Assembly (NCBI RefSeq): GCF_000376825.1
Contig: NZ_AQXW01000004.1
Coordinates: forward strand, 186,001-250,000
Origin: Demetria terragena DSM 11295
Lineage (GTDB): Bacteria > Actinomycetota > Actinomycetes > Actinomycetales > Dermatophilaceae
Reading direction: 5' to 3'
Length of the DNA stretch: 64,000 nt
Position numbers and translations under genes: made by a program. The notes beneath the pieces were generated by a model. It was given only the letters and a program-made list of their open reading frames with translations. It had not been told where the DNA came from and searched no databases. Shown piece after piece: positions 32,360 to 44,542 of the stretch; the first letter of the stretch is position 1; every line of letters begins with the position of its first letter.

Positions 32360-33841
32360 CTAGGGAAGTTCCCAGGTGTGGACCGGCTCGTTGCTGTGCA
32401 TGCCCTCGATATAGAGGTCGAGCATCGAGTGCAGAGCAGTACGGCGATCCTGGCCGCGCTCCTCGAAGCGGCGGACCGCTTCGATCTGCCAGGACGCGCC
32501 ATTCATGCCAGATCGACACCGCGCCTCGATGATGCCCAGATAGCGTTCAGCAACTTCCGGGGCGACACCCCATTCAGCAAGGCCCTCGTACGCCAACGGG
32601 AGCAGGTGTCGGACAGCAAGTTCAACGGCGGGAACCTCGCCATAACCGGGCCAATAGACCCGGGCTTCAATACCTTTGGCAGCGCACTGGTGGAAATTCT
32701 CCTCCGCAGCAGAGAAGCTCATCCGCGTCCAGATCGGACGGTCGGTTCCGGCCAACTTCTTGATGGCACCGTAGTAGAACGCCGAGTTCGCCATCGAGTC
32801 AACAATGGTGGGACCGGCAGGTAGGACGCGGTTCTCGACGCGCAGATGCGGGCGACCCCCGACGATGTCATAGATCGGGCGGTTCCAGCGGTAGACCGTG
32901 CCGTTGTGCAGTCGCAGTTCGGCGAGTTGTGGCGCCTCACCAGCGGACAAGACCGCCTGGGGGTCTTCGTCCGTCGTCTCGGGCAGGAGCGCTGGGAAAT
33001 ACCGCACATTCTCTTCGAAGAGGTCGAAGATCGAGGTGATCCAGCGCTCGCCGAACCACACCCGAGGCCGGACCCCTTGATTCTTCAACTCGATCGAGCG
33101 GGTGTCCGTGGCCTGACTGAACAACTCCACGCGCGTCTCGTGCCACAACTGCTTGCCGAAGAAATACGGCGAGTTAGCGCCGAGGGCAAGCTGGATGCCG
33201 CTCAACGCCTGCGCGGCGTTCCAGTGCGCGGCAAAGTCACTGGGTTGGACCTGAAGGTGAAGTTGAACCGAGGTGCAGGCTGACTCTGGGGCGATGCTGT
33301 CCGCGTAACGTTCGAGGCGCTCCCCCGACGGCCCTTCGATGTCTATCCACAGATCCTCGCCGCGGGCCGAGAAGATGGCTTCGTTGAGGGCGGCATACCG
33401 CGAGTTTGCACTCATCCACTCGGTCGTGAAGTGCTCAGGCATCAAGGTCGGCAGGATGCCGACCGCAACGATCTTGGCGTTAGCTTCCTCAGCGAGCTTC
33501 TCGGCCCGGTTGAGGCTGGCCCGCAGGTCGCGCTCCAAGTCGAGTGGCGCCCGGCCTGGCAGCGGACGCGGTTCGACATTGAGCTCGATGTTGTATTGGC
33601 CGAGCTCGGTCTGATAATCCGGATCGGCGATCCGCTCGAGCACTTCAGCATTAGTGAAGGTCGGCTCGAGTTGCTCATCGACGAGGTTGAGCTCGATCTC
33701 CATCCCGGTGAGCGGTCGATCAAACTCGAAGCTGCTCTGGGTGAGCATCCGCTCAAATACGTCGAGGTCCTGGCGAACCTTCTCGCGGTACTGCTGCCGC
33801 TGTTCGCGGGTATAGGTGGTGCTGTTGACTTCGGCGCCCAT
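32360..33841 (-). CDS. Glutamate-cysteine ligase (GCS2 family)
   Basis: ATP-dependent ligase that joins L-glutamate and L-cysteine to gamma-glutamylcysteine (first step of glutathione or ergothioneine-type thiols). The GCS2 signature starts with PLTGMEIELNLVDEQLEP, then QYNIELNVEPRPLPG, and NRPIYDIVGGRPHLRVENRV near residue 330-350, followed by LPAGPTIVDS. At 493 residues it is normal for the actinobacterial type. ATG 33841 follows AGGAGGG; a longer frame to 33868 is not needed. It may supply gamma-glutamylcysteine for ergothioneine (EgtA role), but egtB-D are not adjacent. Confidence 0.85.
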   Translation of the reverse strand: MGAEVNSTTYTREQRQQYREKVRQDLDVFERMLTQSSFEFDRPLTGMEIELNLVDEQLEPTFTNAEVLERIADPDYQTELGQYNIELNVEPRPLPGRAPLDLERDLRASLNRAEKLAEEANAKIVAVGILPTLMPEHFTTEWMSANSRYAALNEAIFSARGEDLWIDIEGPSGERLERYADSIAPESACTSVQLHLQVQPSDFAAHWNAAQALSGIQLALGANSPYFFGKQLWHETRVELFSQATDTRSIELKNQGVRPRVWFGERWITSIFDLFEENVRYFPALLPETTDEDPQAVLSAGEAPQLAELRLHNGTVYRWNRPIYDIVGGRPHLRVENRVLPAGPTIVDSMANSAFYYGAIKKLAGTDRPIWTRMSFSAAEENFHQCAAKGIEARVYWPGYGEVPAVELAVRHLLPLAYEGLAEWGVAPEVAERYLGIIEARCRSGMNGASWQIEAVRRFEERGQDRRTALHSMLDLYIEGMHSNEPVHTWELP

Positions 33842-34011
33842 GGACCCTCCTGACAGATGTGGCGCCAACTTCTCACACCGAGTCCACTTCTGTCACAGAT
33901 TGCACTGACGGTCTCAGATTCTGCGCGGTACGAGCCCCAGACGGGACCCGATCTGGGACGGCCGGGTGCGCCTCCGCCGGCTTGTCGGAGGTCGCACCTA
34001 ACCTGACACGC

Positions 34012-35190
34012 ATGCGGCTGCTGCACACGTCTGACTGGCATCTGGGGAGGCGTCTGCACGGCGCGGACCTCCTGCCGGCTCAGGAGCAGTTCTTGGAGCA
34101 CCTCGTGACTGTCACCGCACAGGAAGAGGCTGACGTCGTGCTGGTGGCTGGTGACGTCTATGACCGTGCGCTGCCGCCGCCAGCCGCAGTAGAGCTGCTG
34201 TCGCGCACCCTGCGCGATCTGATCGCCACCGGTGCGCAGGTCATCCTGTCGGCAGGTAATCACGACTCCCCCGCCCGCCTCGGCTTCGCCGCTGACGTGC
34301 TTGAGCTCGCGGGCGTGCACGTGCGCACGGGAATCGATCGTCTGCAAGATCCGGTCCATGTCAACGGCGTCGATGTGTATCCCGTGCCCTATCTCGAGCC
34401 CTCCGTCGTGGCAGCTGAGCTCGGCGCCCGACGGGCCACGCATGCAGAAGTCATGCGCGCTGCAATCGACCGGATCATTTCGACGATGACCGACCGACCG
34501 GCAATCTTGATGGCACATGAATTCGTTGCCGGATCCACCTCGAGCGACTCTGAGCGCGATGTCACGGTGGGTGGTCTCGGCGTCGTGCCAGCGGAGGTTT
34601 TCGCGCCGTTCGCCTACACCGCTCTGGGCCATCTGCACCGCCCGCAGTCAGTGACCGACCAGGTCCGCTATTGCGGATCGCCAGTGGCGATGTCGTTCTC
34701 AGAGGCAGACCAGGTCAAAGGCTCGCTTCTGGTCGATATAGGCGACGCCGGCGATCTCGATGTTCAGATGGTTCCAGCTCCCACGTGGCGCCCACTACGG
34801 CGATTGCGCGGAGATCTGAATAGCCTTCTGTCTTCAGCGTCGATCGCCGATGCCGAAGACGCCTGGTGCGAGGTCACCTTGACCGATCGGGTGCGTCCTG
34901 CCCACGCGATGGACCAGGTACGACAACGTTTTCCCCATTGTTTGGCCTTGCGGTGGGACGCACCCGAAGGCGTGTCCGACGTACGCACCTATGCCGATCG
35001 GGTGCGCGGCCGAGATGATGCCGAGTTGTGCGGTGATTTCGTTGAGCATGTGCTTGGCCGACCCGCTACCGACAGCGAGCAGGACCTTCTCAGCGAGGCG
35101 ATCGCCGGGACGGCGACCATGCGGCGAATCAACGATCGCGAGCAGGCCCCACCCCGTATTGGCTCCGACTCGGCGTCGGGAGTGGCATGA
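34012..35190 (+). CDS. sbcD: DNA repair exonuclease SbcCD, subunit D
   Basis: Mre11-like Mn-dependent nuclease subunit, which with SbcC opens hairpins and removes protein-bound DNA ends. The metallophosphoesterase motifs appear in order: LLHTSDWHLGRRLHGADL, VLVAGDVYDRALP, LSAGNHDSPARLGF, LMAHEF and ALGHLHRPQ. The C-terminal capping domain follows. ATG 34012 fits the family; 392 residues is normal. Its stop overlaps the start of sbcC by 4 bases (ATGA). Confidence 0.95.
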   Translation: MRLLHTSDWHLGRRLHGADLLPAQEQFLEHLVTVTAQEEADVVLVAGDVYDRALPPPAAVELLSRTLRDLIATGAQVILSAGNHDSPARLGFAADVLELAGVHVRTGIDRLQDPVHVNGVDVYPVPYLEPSVVAAELGARRATHAEVMRAAIDRIISTMTDRPAILMAHEFVAGSTSSDSERDVTVGGLGVVPAEVFAPFAYTALGHLHRPQSVTDQVRYCGSPVAMSFSEADQVKGSLLVDIGDAGDLDVQMVPAPTWRPLRRLRGDLNSLLSSASIADAEDAWCEVTLTDRVRPAHAMDQVRQRFPHCLALRWDAPEGVSDVRTYADRVRGRDDAELCGDFVEHVLGRPATDSEQDLLSEAIAGTATMRRINDREQAPPRIGSDSASGVA

Positions 35191-38100
35191 AGCTCCATCG
35201 CCTCTCGTTCCAGGCGTTCGGTCCGTTTCCCGACGCCCACGTTATCGACTTCGACGCGCTAGGCGATTCGGGAATCCACCTCATCCACGGCGCAACTGGC
35301 GCTGGCAAGACCTCCATCCTGGACGCGATCTGCTTTGCCATTTTCGGCCAGGTTCCCCGGACCCGGCAGGGAGTCAGTGGAAGTGGACCTGCGAGTTCGT
35401 CTGCTGCGCAAGGAATTTCGCCCGAGGTAGTCCTCGAAGCAACACTGGCGGGACGACGGCTGCGTTTTACCCGGGTTCCTGAATATGCGCGCCCGAAGAA
35501 ACGCGGTGCGGGTATGACCATCGTGCGCTCGAGCGTGGTGCTCGCCGAGAGACATCTACACGGTTGGCAGACCATCTCGACGCGGGTCCAGGAAGTCCAA
35601 CACATCGTTGATGTCTCACTTGGGCTTCAACTCGACCAGTTCGCGCAGGTCATCATGCTGCCGCAAGGTGGGTTTGCTGAGTTCCTGCATGCCGAGCCCG
35701 ACGCACGCGCGGGTATTTTGCAGCGACTCTTCGACATCGAGCGGTTCACCGACATCGAGCAGTGGTTCGTCGCGAAGCGCCGCGAGGCGACGGCGGCAGT
35801 CGAGGTGGCCAGGGCGCCTGTCGATCGCGCACGCACAGTCGTCGAGCTTGCACTGGCCGATCTGCCCGTGCGAGAGGACTCTGACCAAGACGCTCCCCCT
35901 GAACTGGTTCAAACAGAGTCATGCCCCGAGGAGGGCCTGCCAGCCCTGATCGCCGCGTTGGCCCAGGACGTCGCCGACCGTGCGACGTCGGCGGCGGCCG
36001 AGGCGGATCAGGCACATTCGGGAGCACGGTCTGCCCATGCTGAGTTGGCCCGGGCTGAGCAACGCTCGCGCCTGCGTGCACACGCCCGCGCCGCACGTCG
36101 AATGCTCAGGCTGCTGGAGGCACCCGATGCTCAGGCCGCCGATCGCGCCGCGCGCACACAACTCGACTCCGCAGATCGTGCAGGACGAGTTGCACCCACG
36201 CTGGCCGCCACGAGGGCGGCTGCCGCGGGCCTCGCCGAGGCCCGCACGGCGTATTCCGCTGCCGTTCCGCCTCCCCTCGTTCAGCGCACCCTGCCGGACG
36301 AGGCATCGCCGGCGGCAGCATGGGTCGCACTGCTGACACAGCACAGCGCGCAGGTGCGGTCGGCGGCCGAGCAGGGAGCAGCAGGGCGTTCAACCCTGGC
36401 GCAGGCGCGCGACCACCTTCTACGGCGCGCCGCCCTTGAGCAGTCCTTCACGTCAATTCAGGACCGCCTTGACGCGCTCATCGAACAGCAAGAAGCCGCC
36501 GAAGAGCGGCTTGCGGTGGCTCGGTCCGCAGCGGAGCCTGCCGGCGCAGCCGATGAGCTTGTGCGGCTCGTTGACGCTGCTGACAAGCGCCAATCGGCGG
36601 CGGCCGAAGCAGCCGACAAAGAAGCGTTCTATGCCGAGGCAGTTCACGAAACGGACGATTCGGTGGCTACAGCGACCCAGCACGCGGAACGCTTGCGACG
36701 AACCCGCGTGCACCAGGTGACCGGCCAACTTTCGGCCCAACTGCGCGACGGTGAGCCCTGCAGCGTCTGCGGGTCCACGATCCATCCCGCTCCGGCCGAG
36801 TTGTCCTCAGACGAGGTCGTCACCCAAGACGAACTCGACGCAGCGGAGCACGCACAACAGTTGACGCGTGAGGCGTTCGATGCCGCGATGGCCGACCTGA
36901 CGCGCGCGCGCACCGCACATCTGCATGCGACAGCCGAATACGAGTTCGCTTTAGCCGCAGTTCGATCCAGCGCCACAGAGTTCTTCGGCGACCACGCGCA
37001 CCAGGGTCTATCCACCGCTGAGACCACAACAACGTTCCTTCAGGAAGTACGCGCTCAGACAGTGCGCCGACGGACCCAAGCCCAGCAGGCGCGTGCTGAG
37101 ACGGACCGGCTTGAATCTGAGCTCGACACCATTCGCGCCACGATCGCTACTACTCAGGAGCAGTTAGTTGAGGCCAAGCTCGACCACGCCTCGGCGCGAA
37201 CGCGCGCCCAGGAAGCCGCTGCCACGGCGCTCGAACACACCGTGCGCGCGGTCTCGTTGGCGACACATCATGCCGAGGAGTGTCCCTGTTCCGACAACAA
37301 CCCCCTCCCTATCCCATCGTGGGCCGGTACGACACCGGATGACGTGCTCGGGTGGGTCCTCGACCAGCCAGGAGAGTCCGCTTCGCTGGATGACTTCGCG
37401 CAGTCTTTAGCGGCCGCCGCGGCGCAACATCGCGAGCTCGAACGTTCGGTCACGACATGGCAGACGGCCGAGTTGCGCTTCCACGAAGCTCAACGCCGTC
37501 ATGAAGAGTCAGACGACGCGTTGCGGGCGCTGATCGCGCAAGAAGGATTCACTGATCCGGCGGACGTCGATGCCAGCACACTGACACCGGCAGAGCAAAG
37601 CACCGTGCGCGATCAACTCGACCGCACCGCTGCGGCACGAACGCGTGCGGAGACGATTCTTGCCGACCCCGATGCGGCTGCTGCACTGAGTGCCAGCGCG
37701 AGCGACCTGGAAGCGATGCGGGCCGAGGCGGCCGACGCAGAGGTTCGCGCGCGGCAGGCCCGAGACCGCGCCTCGACACTCGAACGGGTTCGGGGAACGC
37801 TGCGTACCGCTGCTCGCGACCTGCATGGAGCCTTAGCAGCGCTCACTCCGCTGCGCGCACGGCACGAGGCACTCGACCACCTAGCCGCCATCATCAATGC
37901 CGAACGAGGGTCCGCTGGAGACCGCAGAATGCGGCTGTCGGCCTATGTTCTCGCGGCTCGACTTGAAGACGTCGTCCGCCTAGCCAACGACCGCCTGGCC
38001 ACGATGACCGCGCAGCGGTTCACGCTGGAGCACGACGACGGCCCAGGGTCGCGCGGCTCACGGGGCGGGCTCGGCCTGCGCGTTCATGATGCGTGGACGG

Positions 38101-38435
38101 GCACCTCCCGGCCGACGCGCACCCTCTCGGGCGGCGAGACCTTCCTTGCGTCATTGGCACTCGCGCTGGCGTTGGGCGAAGCGATTCAACACGACGCTGG
38201 CGGCAGGCAACTGGACACGCTGTTTATCGACGAAGGTTTCGGCTCGTTGGATGAGGACAGCCTTGAGCTCGTCTTGGAGGTGCTAGACCAGTTGCGCGGC
38301 GGCGGACGCATGGTGGGCATCGTCAGCCACGTCCCCGAGTTGCGTCAGCGGATCCCGGCGCAAATCGAGGTGCGCAAGTCTGAAGCAGGCTCCTCGGTGC
38401 GGCTTCATCTGCCTGGCCGCTCATCTGCCGCCTGA
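35187..38435 (+). CDS. sbcC: DNA repair exonuclease SbcCD, subunit C
   Basis: SMC-like ATPase partner of SbcD, 1082 residues. Walker A is GATGAGKTS (residues 35-43), a zinc-hook CxxC is at 525-528 in EPCSVCG, the ABC signature LSGGETFLASLALA is at about 980-993, and Walker B is LFIDEGFGSLDED at about 1012. Between them run two long Ala/Glu/Arg-rich coiled coils. ATGA overlap with sbcD shows translational coupling. It acts on DNA ends and hairpins, probably in replication restart and repair. Confidence 0.95.
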   Translation: MKLHRLSFQAFGPFPDAHVIDFDALGDSGIHLIHGATGAGKTSILDAICFAIFGQVPRTRQGVSGSGPASSSAAQGISPEVVLEATLAGRRLRFTRVPEYARPKKRGAGMTIVRSSVVLAERHLHGWQTISTRVQEVQHIVDVSLGLQLDQFAQVIMLPQGGFAEFLHAEPDARAGILQRLFDIERFTDIEQWFVAKRREATAAVEVARAPVDRARTVVELALADLPVREDSDQDAPPELVQTESCPEEGLPALIAALAQDVADRATSAAAEADQAHSGARSAHAELARAEQRSRLRAHARAARRMLRLLEAPDAQAADRAARTQLDSADRAGRVAPTLAATRAAAAGLAEARTAYSAAVPPPLVQRTLPDEASPAAAWVALLTQHSAQVRSAAEQGAAGRSTLAQARDHLLRRAALEQSFTSIQDRLDALIEQQEAAEERLAVARSAAEPAGAADELVRLVDAADKRQSAAAEAADKEAFYAEAVHETDDSVATATQHAERLRRTRVHQVTGQLSAQLRDGEPCSVCGSTIHPAPAELSSDEVVTQDELDAAEHAQQLTREAFDAAMADLTRARTAHLHATAEYEFALAAVRSSATEFFGDHAHQGLSTAETTTTFLQEVRAQTVRRRTQAQQARAETDRLESELDTIRATIATTQEQLVEAKLDHASARTRAQEAAATALEHTVRAVSLATHHAEECPCSDNNPLPIPSWAGTTPDDVLGWVLDQPGESASLDDFAQSLAAAAAQHRELERSVTTWQTAELRFHEAQRRHEESDDALRALIAQEGFTDPADVDASTLTPAEQSTVRDQLDRTAAARTRAETILADPDAAAALSASASDLEAMRAEAADAEVRARQARDRASTLERVRGTLRTAARDLHGALAALTPLRARHEALDHLAAIINAERGSAGDRRMRLSAYVLAARLEDVVRLANDRLATMTAQRFTLEHDDGPGSRGSRGGLGLRVHDAWTGTSRPTRTLSGGETFLASLALALALGEAIQHDAGGRQLDTLFIDEGFGSLDEDSLELVLEVLDQLRGGGRMVGIVSHVPELRQRIPAQIEVRKSEAGSSVRLHLPGRSSAA

Positions 38436-38488
38436 CACACACCGCATGGCGCCGGCGTCTCGCGACAGACCTGTGGGATTCTTAGCCT

Positions 38489-39703
38489 GTGCGCCAAATA
38501 CGCCAGTCGGCCAAACTCAAGGGTGTCCGGTACGACGTACGGGGCCCCATCCTCGTCGAGGCCCAGCGCCTCGAGGCTGAGGGGCAACGAGTACTCAAGC
38601 TCAACATCGGCAATCCCGCGCCGTTCGGCTTTGAAGCCCCCGACGCGATCGTCGCCGACATGGTGCATCACCTGCCCGACGCCCAGGGCTATTCCGACAG
38701 CCAAGGCATCTATTCAGCGCGCACCGCCGTCGCCCAGTACTACCAAGGTCGTGGCTTGCGCGACACCGCCGTCGACGACGTCTTCATCGGTAACGGTGTC
38801 TCTGAGCTGATCTCGATGGTGCTGCAGTCTTTTCTCGACGACGGCAACGAGATCCTTGTCCCGGCGCCGGACTACCCGCTGTGGACCGGCGCGGTATCGC
38901 TGTCTGGTGGCACCCCCGTGCACTACCTGTGCGACGAGGACAACGACTGGCAGCCTGACCTGGAAGACATCGAGTCCAAGATCACGGACGCCACCCAGGC
39001 GATCGTCATCATCAACCCGAACAACCCCACCGGTGCCGTCTACTCTGATGAATTGGTGCGCGACCTGGTACAACTCGCGCGCAAACATGACCTGGTGATC
39101 TTCTCGGATGAGATCTACGAAAAGATCACCTTCGACGGGTTGGAGCACCACCACACCGCAACGTTTGCGGGCGATGACGTGCTGTGCCTGACCTTCAGCG
39201 GTCTCTCCAAGGCCTACCGGGTGTGTGGCTATCGCGCCGGCTGGTTGATGATCTCCGGCCCGAAGCACCTGGCCACGGATTTCCTCGAGGGCCTGACCCT
39301 GCTGGCCAATATGCGCATGTGTGCCAATGTGCCCGCCCAGCACGCCATCCAAACGGCGCTCGGTGGATATCAGTCGATCAACGACCTCATCGTGCCGGGC
39401 GGGCGCTACTACGAACAGTCGATGCTCGCCTACCGGTTGCTCAACGAAATTCCCGGCGTCTCGTGCGTGCGTCCACAGGGAGCGCTCTATTGCTTTCCGC
39501 GCCTTGACCCCGAGGTGTATGCCATCGAGGACGACCAGGACTTTGTGCTCGGCCTCCTACGCGCGAAGCACCTCCTGGTCACACACGGGACCGGCTTCAA
39601 CTGGCCGAAGCCCGACCATTTCCGTCTTGTGACCTTGCCCGACGTCGAGATGCTCACCGAAGCCATCGGCCGCATCTCCGACCACCTGGCCACACTGCGC
39701 TGA
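38489..39703 (+). CDS. alaA: Class I aminotransferase, AlaA-like
   Basis: PLP-dependent fold-type I aminotransferase, 404 residues, of the alanine-synthesising (glutamate-pyruvate) AlaA type. The Schiff-base Lys is in FSGLSKAYRVCGYRAGW; the PLP-contacting motifs INPNNPTGAVYS and FSDEIYEKITFDG are present, as is KLNIGNPAPFGFEAPD near the start. It starts at GTG 38489. The enzyme transfers amino groups between alanine and 2-oxoglutarate. It precedes a short histidine phosphatase gene by 4 bases, so the two are probably co-transcribed. Confidence 0.85.
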   Translation: MRQIRQSAKLKGVRYDVRGPILVEAQRLEAEGQRVLKLNIGNPAPFGFEAPDAIVADMVHHLPDAQGYSDSQGIYSARTAVAQYYQGRGLRDTAVDDVFIGNGVSELISMVLQSFLDDGNEILVPAPDYPLWTGAVSLSGGTPVHYLCDEDNDWQPDLEDIESKITDATQAIVIINPNNPTGAVYSDELVRDLVQLARKHDLVIFSDEIYEKITFDGLEHHHTATFAGDDVLCLTFSGLSKAYRVCGYRAGWLMISGPKHLATDFLEGLTLLANMRMCANVPAQHAIQTALGGYQSINDLIVPGGRYYEQSMLAYRLLNEIPGVSCVRPQGALYCFPRLDPEVYAIEDDQDFVLGLLRAKHLLVTHGTGFNWPKPDHFRLVTLPDVEMLTEAIGRISDHLATLR

Positions 39704-39707
39704 GCCG

Positions 39708-40166
39708 ATGTCCGACCTCTTCTGTCCCGCGACGTTGATTCTCGCGCGACACAGTGAGGTGAAACTCGCCGACTACCTGCGCGGCCGCAACGTCGCGCAC
39801 GTCTACAGCAGCACGATGATCCGCGCAGTTCAGACCGCGGAAACCGTCGCTGAAACCCTCAACCTTGACATCACGGTGAAGGAATCTTTGCGTGAGGCGG
39901 TGGCGCAGGAGGGTAGTGGTGACCTGGTGGCGAGATGCCGCGCCGTCATTGAGGAACTCTCCGACGTGCATCGTGGCGAGACGGTCTTGGTTGTCACGCA
40001 CAGTGACGTCCTGGATAGTGCTGTGCCTGCTCTGGCGATGATGGCGTCCGGAGTCGGCCGGGTTCCCCACCCGGGGCTCGTCGAATTACAGGTCGATGCC
40101 GACGGCATCGTCTGCACAGCATGGGCACCGTCATCCAGCTACCCGCCTCGAGAAGCCATCGACTAG
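39708..40166 (+). CDS. Histidine phosphatase-like protein with a shortened N-terminus
   Basis: A 152-residue member of the histidine phosphatase fold. It has LILARHSEVKLADYLRGRNV and YSSTMIRAVQTAETV, and a second histidine in VVTHSDVLD. About 25-30 residues that normally separate the RHG motif from the ADALR helix (the LTxxGxxQA segment) are missing, and the RHG glycine is Ser. This may be an internal in-frame deletion or a shortened variant. The second His and the general fold remain, so activity is uncertain. Its stop codon lies in the stem of the following hairpin. Confidence 0.6.
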   Translation: MSDLFCPATLILARHSEVKLADYLRGRNVAHVYSSTMIRAVQTAETVAETLNLDITVKESLREAVAQEGSGDLVARCRAVIEELSDVHRGETVLVVTHSDVLDSAVPALAMMASGVGRVPHPGLVELQVDADGIVCTAWAPSSSYPPREAID

Positions 40167-40218
40167 CGGCAAATGCAGGGTACGTACGCCGTCGCACCGC
40201 GCATTTGCCCCTAGTCGA
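40159..40218. terminator. Bidirectional hairpin terminator between phosphatase and gcvP genes
   Basis: TCGACTAG and GGCAAATGC on the left pair with GCATTTGCC and CTAGTCGA on the right, interrupted by one unpaired base in each arm; the loop spans 40177-40200. The stem lies between two convergent genes. The TAG stop of the phosphatase gene is inside the left arm. Confidence 0.65.
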
Positions 40219-40233
40219 CGGCCATTTCGCCGC

Positions 40234-43101
<2,868 letters not shown>

Positions 43102-43163
43102 TACTCTCCCAGTCGCGATGGTCGATACGCCGCAGCGCATCGTCCCCCTCTGTCACGCATTCG

Positions 43164-43268
43164 TGTTCCAGAGTCGCCTGGCCCGAGCGGTCCGGTGGCC
43201 TGAGAGCTTGTGGGGAGTTTGCCCCTTCGGCGCCCCGCGATCAATGCGCGAGGACTCTCCCGCTCGGT
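43164..43268 (-). ncRNA. Glycine riboswitch (single aptamer) in the gcvP leader
   Basis: The minus-strand leader has the aptamer core in order: GAGCGGGAGAGTC, a short GC hairpin, GGGGCGCCGAAGGGGCAA, then CTCTCAGGCCACCGGACCGC and finally a closing GACTCTGG that pairs with the 5' GAGAGTC. These are the conserved glycine riboswitch elements, with only one aptamer visible. It should switch gcvP on when glycine is abundant. It lies between the merR gene and gcvP. Confidence 0.85.
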
Positions 43269-43289
43269 GTAGACAGCAGGGTCAATCTA

Positions 43290-43892
43290 TCAGCCGGTCT
43301 TAGCCTGTCGGCGAGCCCGCAACTCGTCGCCCGGGTGGTCGGCCGGGGTCTGCGCATCGGGCCGTTCGCTCGGCAGATCGGACAGCGTGCCTTCAACCTC
43401 ACGCCACACGGTGCCGAGCGCAATCCCGAAAACACCTTGGCCGCCACGCATGAGGTCAATGACCTGGTCATCGGAGGTGCACTCATAGACAGAAGCACCG
43501 TCAGACATCAAGGTGATCCCGGCCAGATCGCTCACACCGTGTTCGTGCAGGGAAGACACCGCCACCCGGATCTGCTGCAACGAGACACCGGTGTCGAGCA
43601 GCCGCTTAATGACCTTGAGTACCAGGATGTCGCGAAAGCCATAGAGACGCTGATGGCCCGAGCCAGTGGGATTGCGTACGGAGGGTTCGAGCAGTCCGGT
43701 CCGCGCCCAATAGTCGAGCTGCCGGTAGGTCACCCCTGCGACACGGCATGCCTGCGCACCGCGATAGCCCGCCCCGTCGGTCATCGACTCGGGCAACTCC
43801 TCGGCGAACAATGCCTCCTGGAGCGGCTCCGGTGCTGATGACCGTGACGGTTGTGCTTCGCCCGCGTTGGTGGCCACGGTTACCTCCGACAT
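43290..43892 (-). CDS. MerR-family transcriptional regulator (Rv1830-like)
   Basis: A 200-residue MerR protein. The winged HTH starts at about residue 42: YRGAQACRVAGVTYRQLDYW, ARTGLLEPS and GSGHQRLYGFRDILVLKVIK, with a following helix LLDTGVSLQQIRVAVS for dimerisation. A Ser/Ala-rich N-terminal tail precedes it and no metal-binding cysteine pattern is seen. Rv1830 has the same position next to the glycine cleavage P gene. It lies just upstream of the gcvP riboswitch; a regulatory link to gcvP is possible but not shown. Confidence 0.85.
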   Translation of the reverse strand: MSEVTVATNAGEAQPSRSSAPEPLQEALFAEELPESMTDGAGYRGAQACRVAGVTYRQLDYWARTGLLEPSVRNPTGSGHQRLYGFRDILVLKVIKRLLDTGVSLQQIRVAVSSLHEHGVSDLAGITLMSDGASVYECTSDDQVIDLMRGGQGVFGIALGTVWREVEGTLSDLPSERPDAQTPADHPGDELRARRQAKTG

Positions 43893-44032
43893 GCGGGGCG
43901 GGATGGCCGCCCAATGGAATGGTGTGAACTGATGATGACGCTATGGGTGTGGGCGGGGCCGGTCAACGACCTCGCACTTAACGCCTCGGCGTGTCGCACA
44001 TCGCGGCACATATCTAACCTTCAACTTGAGGT

Positions 44033-44533
44033 TTAGTCTCGTTCACCCGCGTCCTCGGCTTCGCCCGGTGGCTGCTCAAAGTCTTCTGCGGACACATGGT
44101 CGAGGAATTCCCTAAAACGCTCGACTTCGTCATCTTCTTCGTCGGGTACCACGACGCCCACCTCTTCAAGGACGCTGTCGTCGACCAAAATCGGCACACC
44201 CGCTCGTAGGGCAATCGCAATGGCGTCGGAAGACCGGGACTCGATGCGCCGATTGCCGTCGATGACGAGTTCGGCGTAGAACACGCTGTCCTCAAGTTTG
44301 GTGATGTGCACCGCATCGAGATGATGTCCAAGCTCGGACAGAAGGTGCGCCAAGAGGTCGTGGGTCAACGGCCGCGGCGGGGTGACGCCTTGCTGTGCGT
44401 AGGCGATAGCGCTGGCTTCGGCAGCGCCTACCCAGATGGGTACATGGCGATGCCCCTCCTCTTCGCGCAGCAGCACGATCGGATGGTTCGTGGGCATCTC
44501 CACTCGGACTCCGAGTACTTCTACCTTGCGCAC
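44033..44533 (-). CDS. Bifunctional nuclease family protein (DUF151)
   Basis: A 166-residue protein of the DUF151/BFN family, whose plant members have RNase and DNase activity. The family core is complete: MRKVEVLGVRVEMPTNHPIV, LREEEGHRHVPIWVGAAEAS, AYAQQGVTPPRPLTHDL and RSSDAIAIALRAGVPILVDD. The tail is acidic (DEEDDEVE, EAEDAGERD). It starts at GTG 44533, 9 bases after ftsR, as in the M. tuberculosis Rv1828-Rv1829 pair. Its cellular role in actinobacteria is unknown. Confidence 0.85.
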   Translation of the reverse strand: MRKVEVLGVRVEMPTNHPIVLLREEEGHRHVPIWVGAAEASAIAYAQQGVTPPRPLTHDLLAHLLSELGHHLDAVHITKLEDSVFYAELVIDGNRRIESRSSDAIAIALRAGVPILVDDSVLEEVGVVVPDEEDDEVERFREFLDHVSAEDFEQPPGEAEDAGERD

Positions 44534-44542
44534 GATGCCAGG

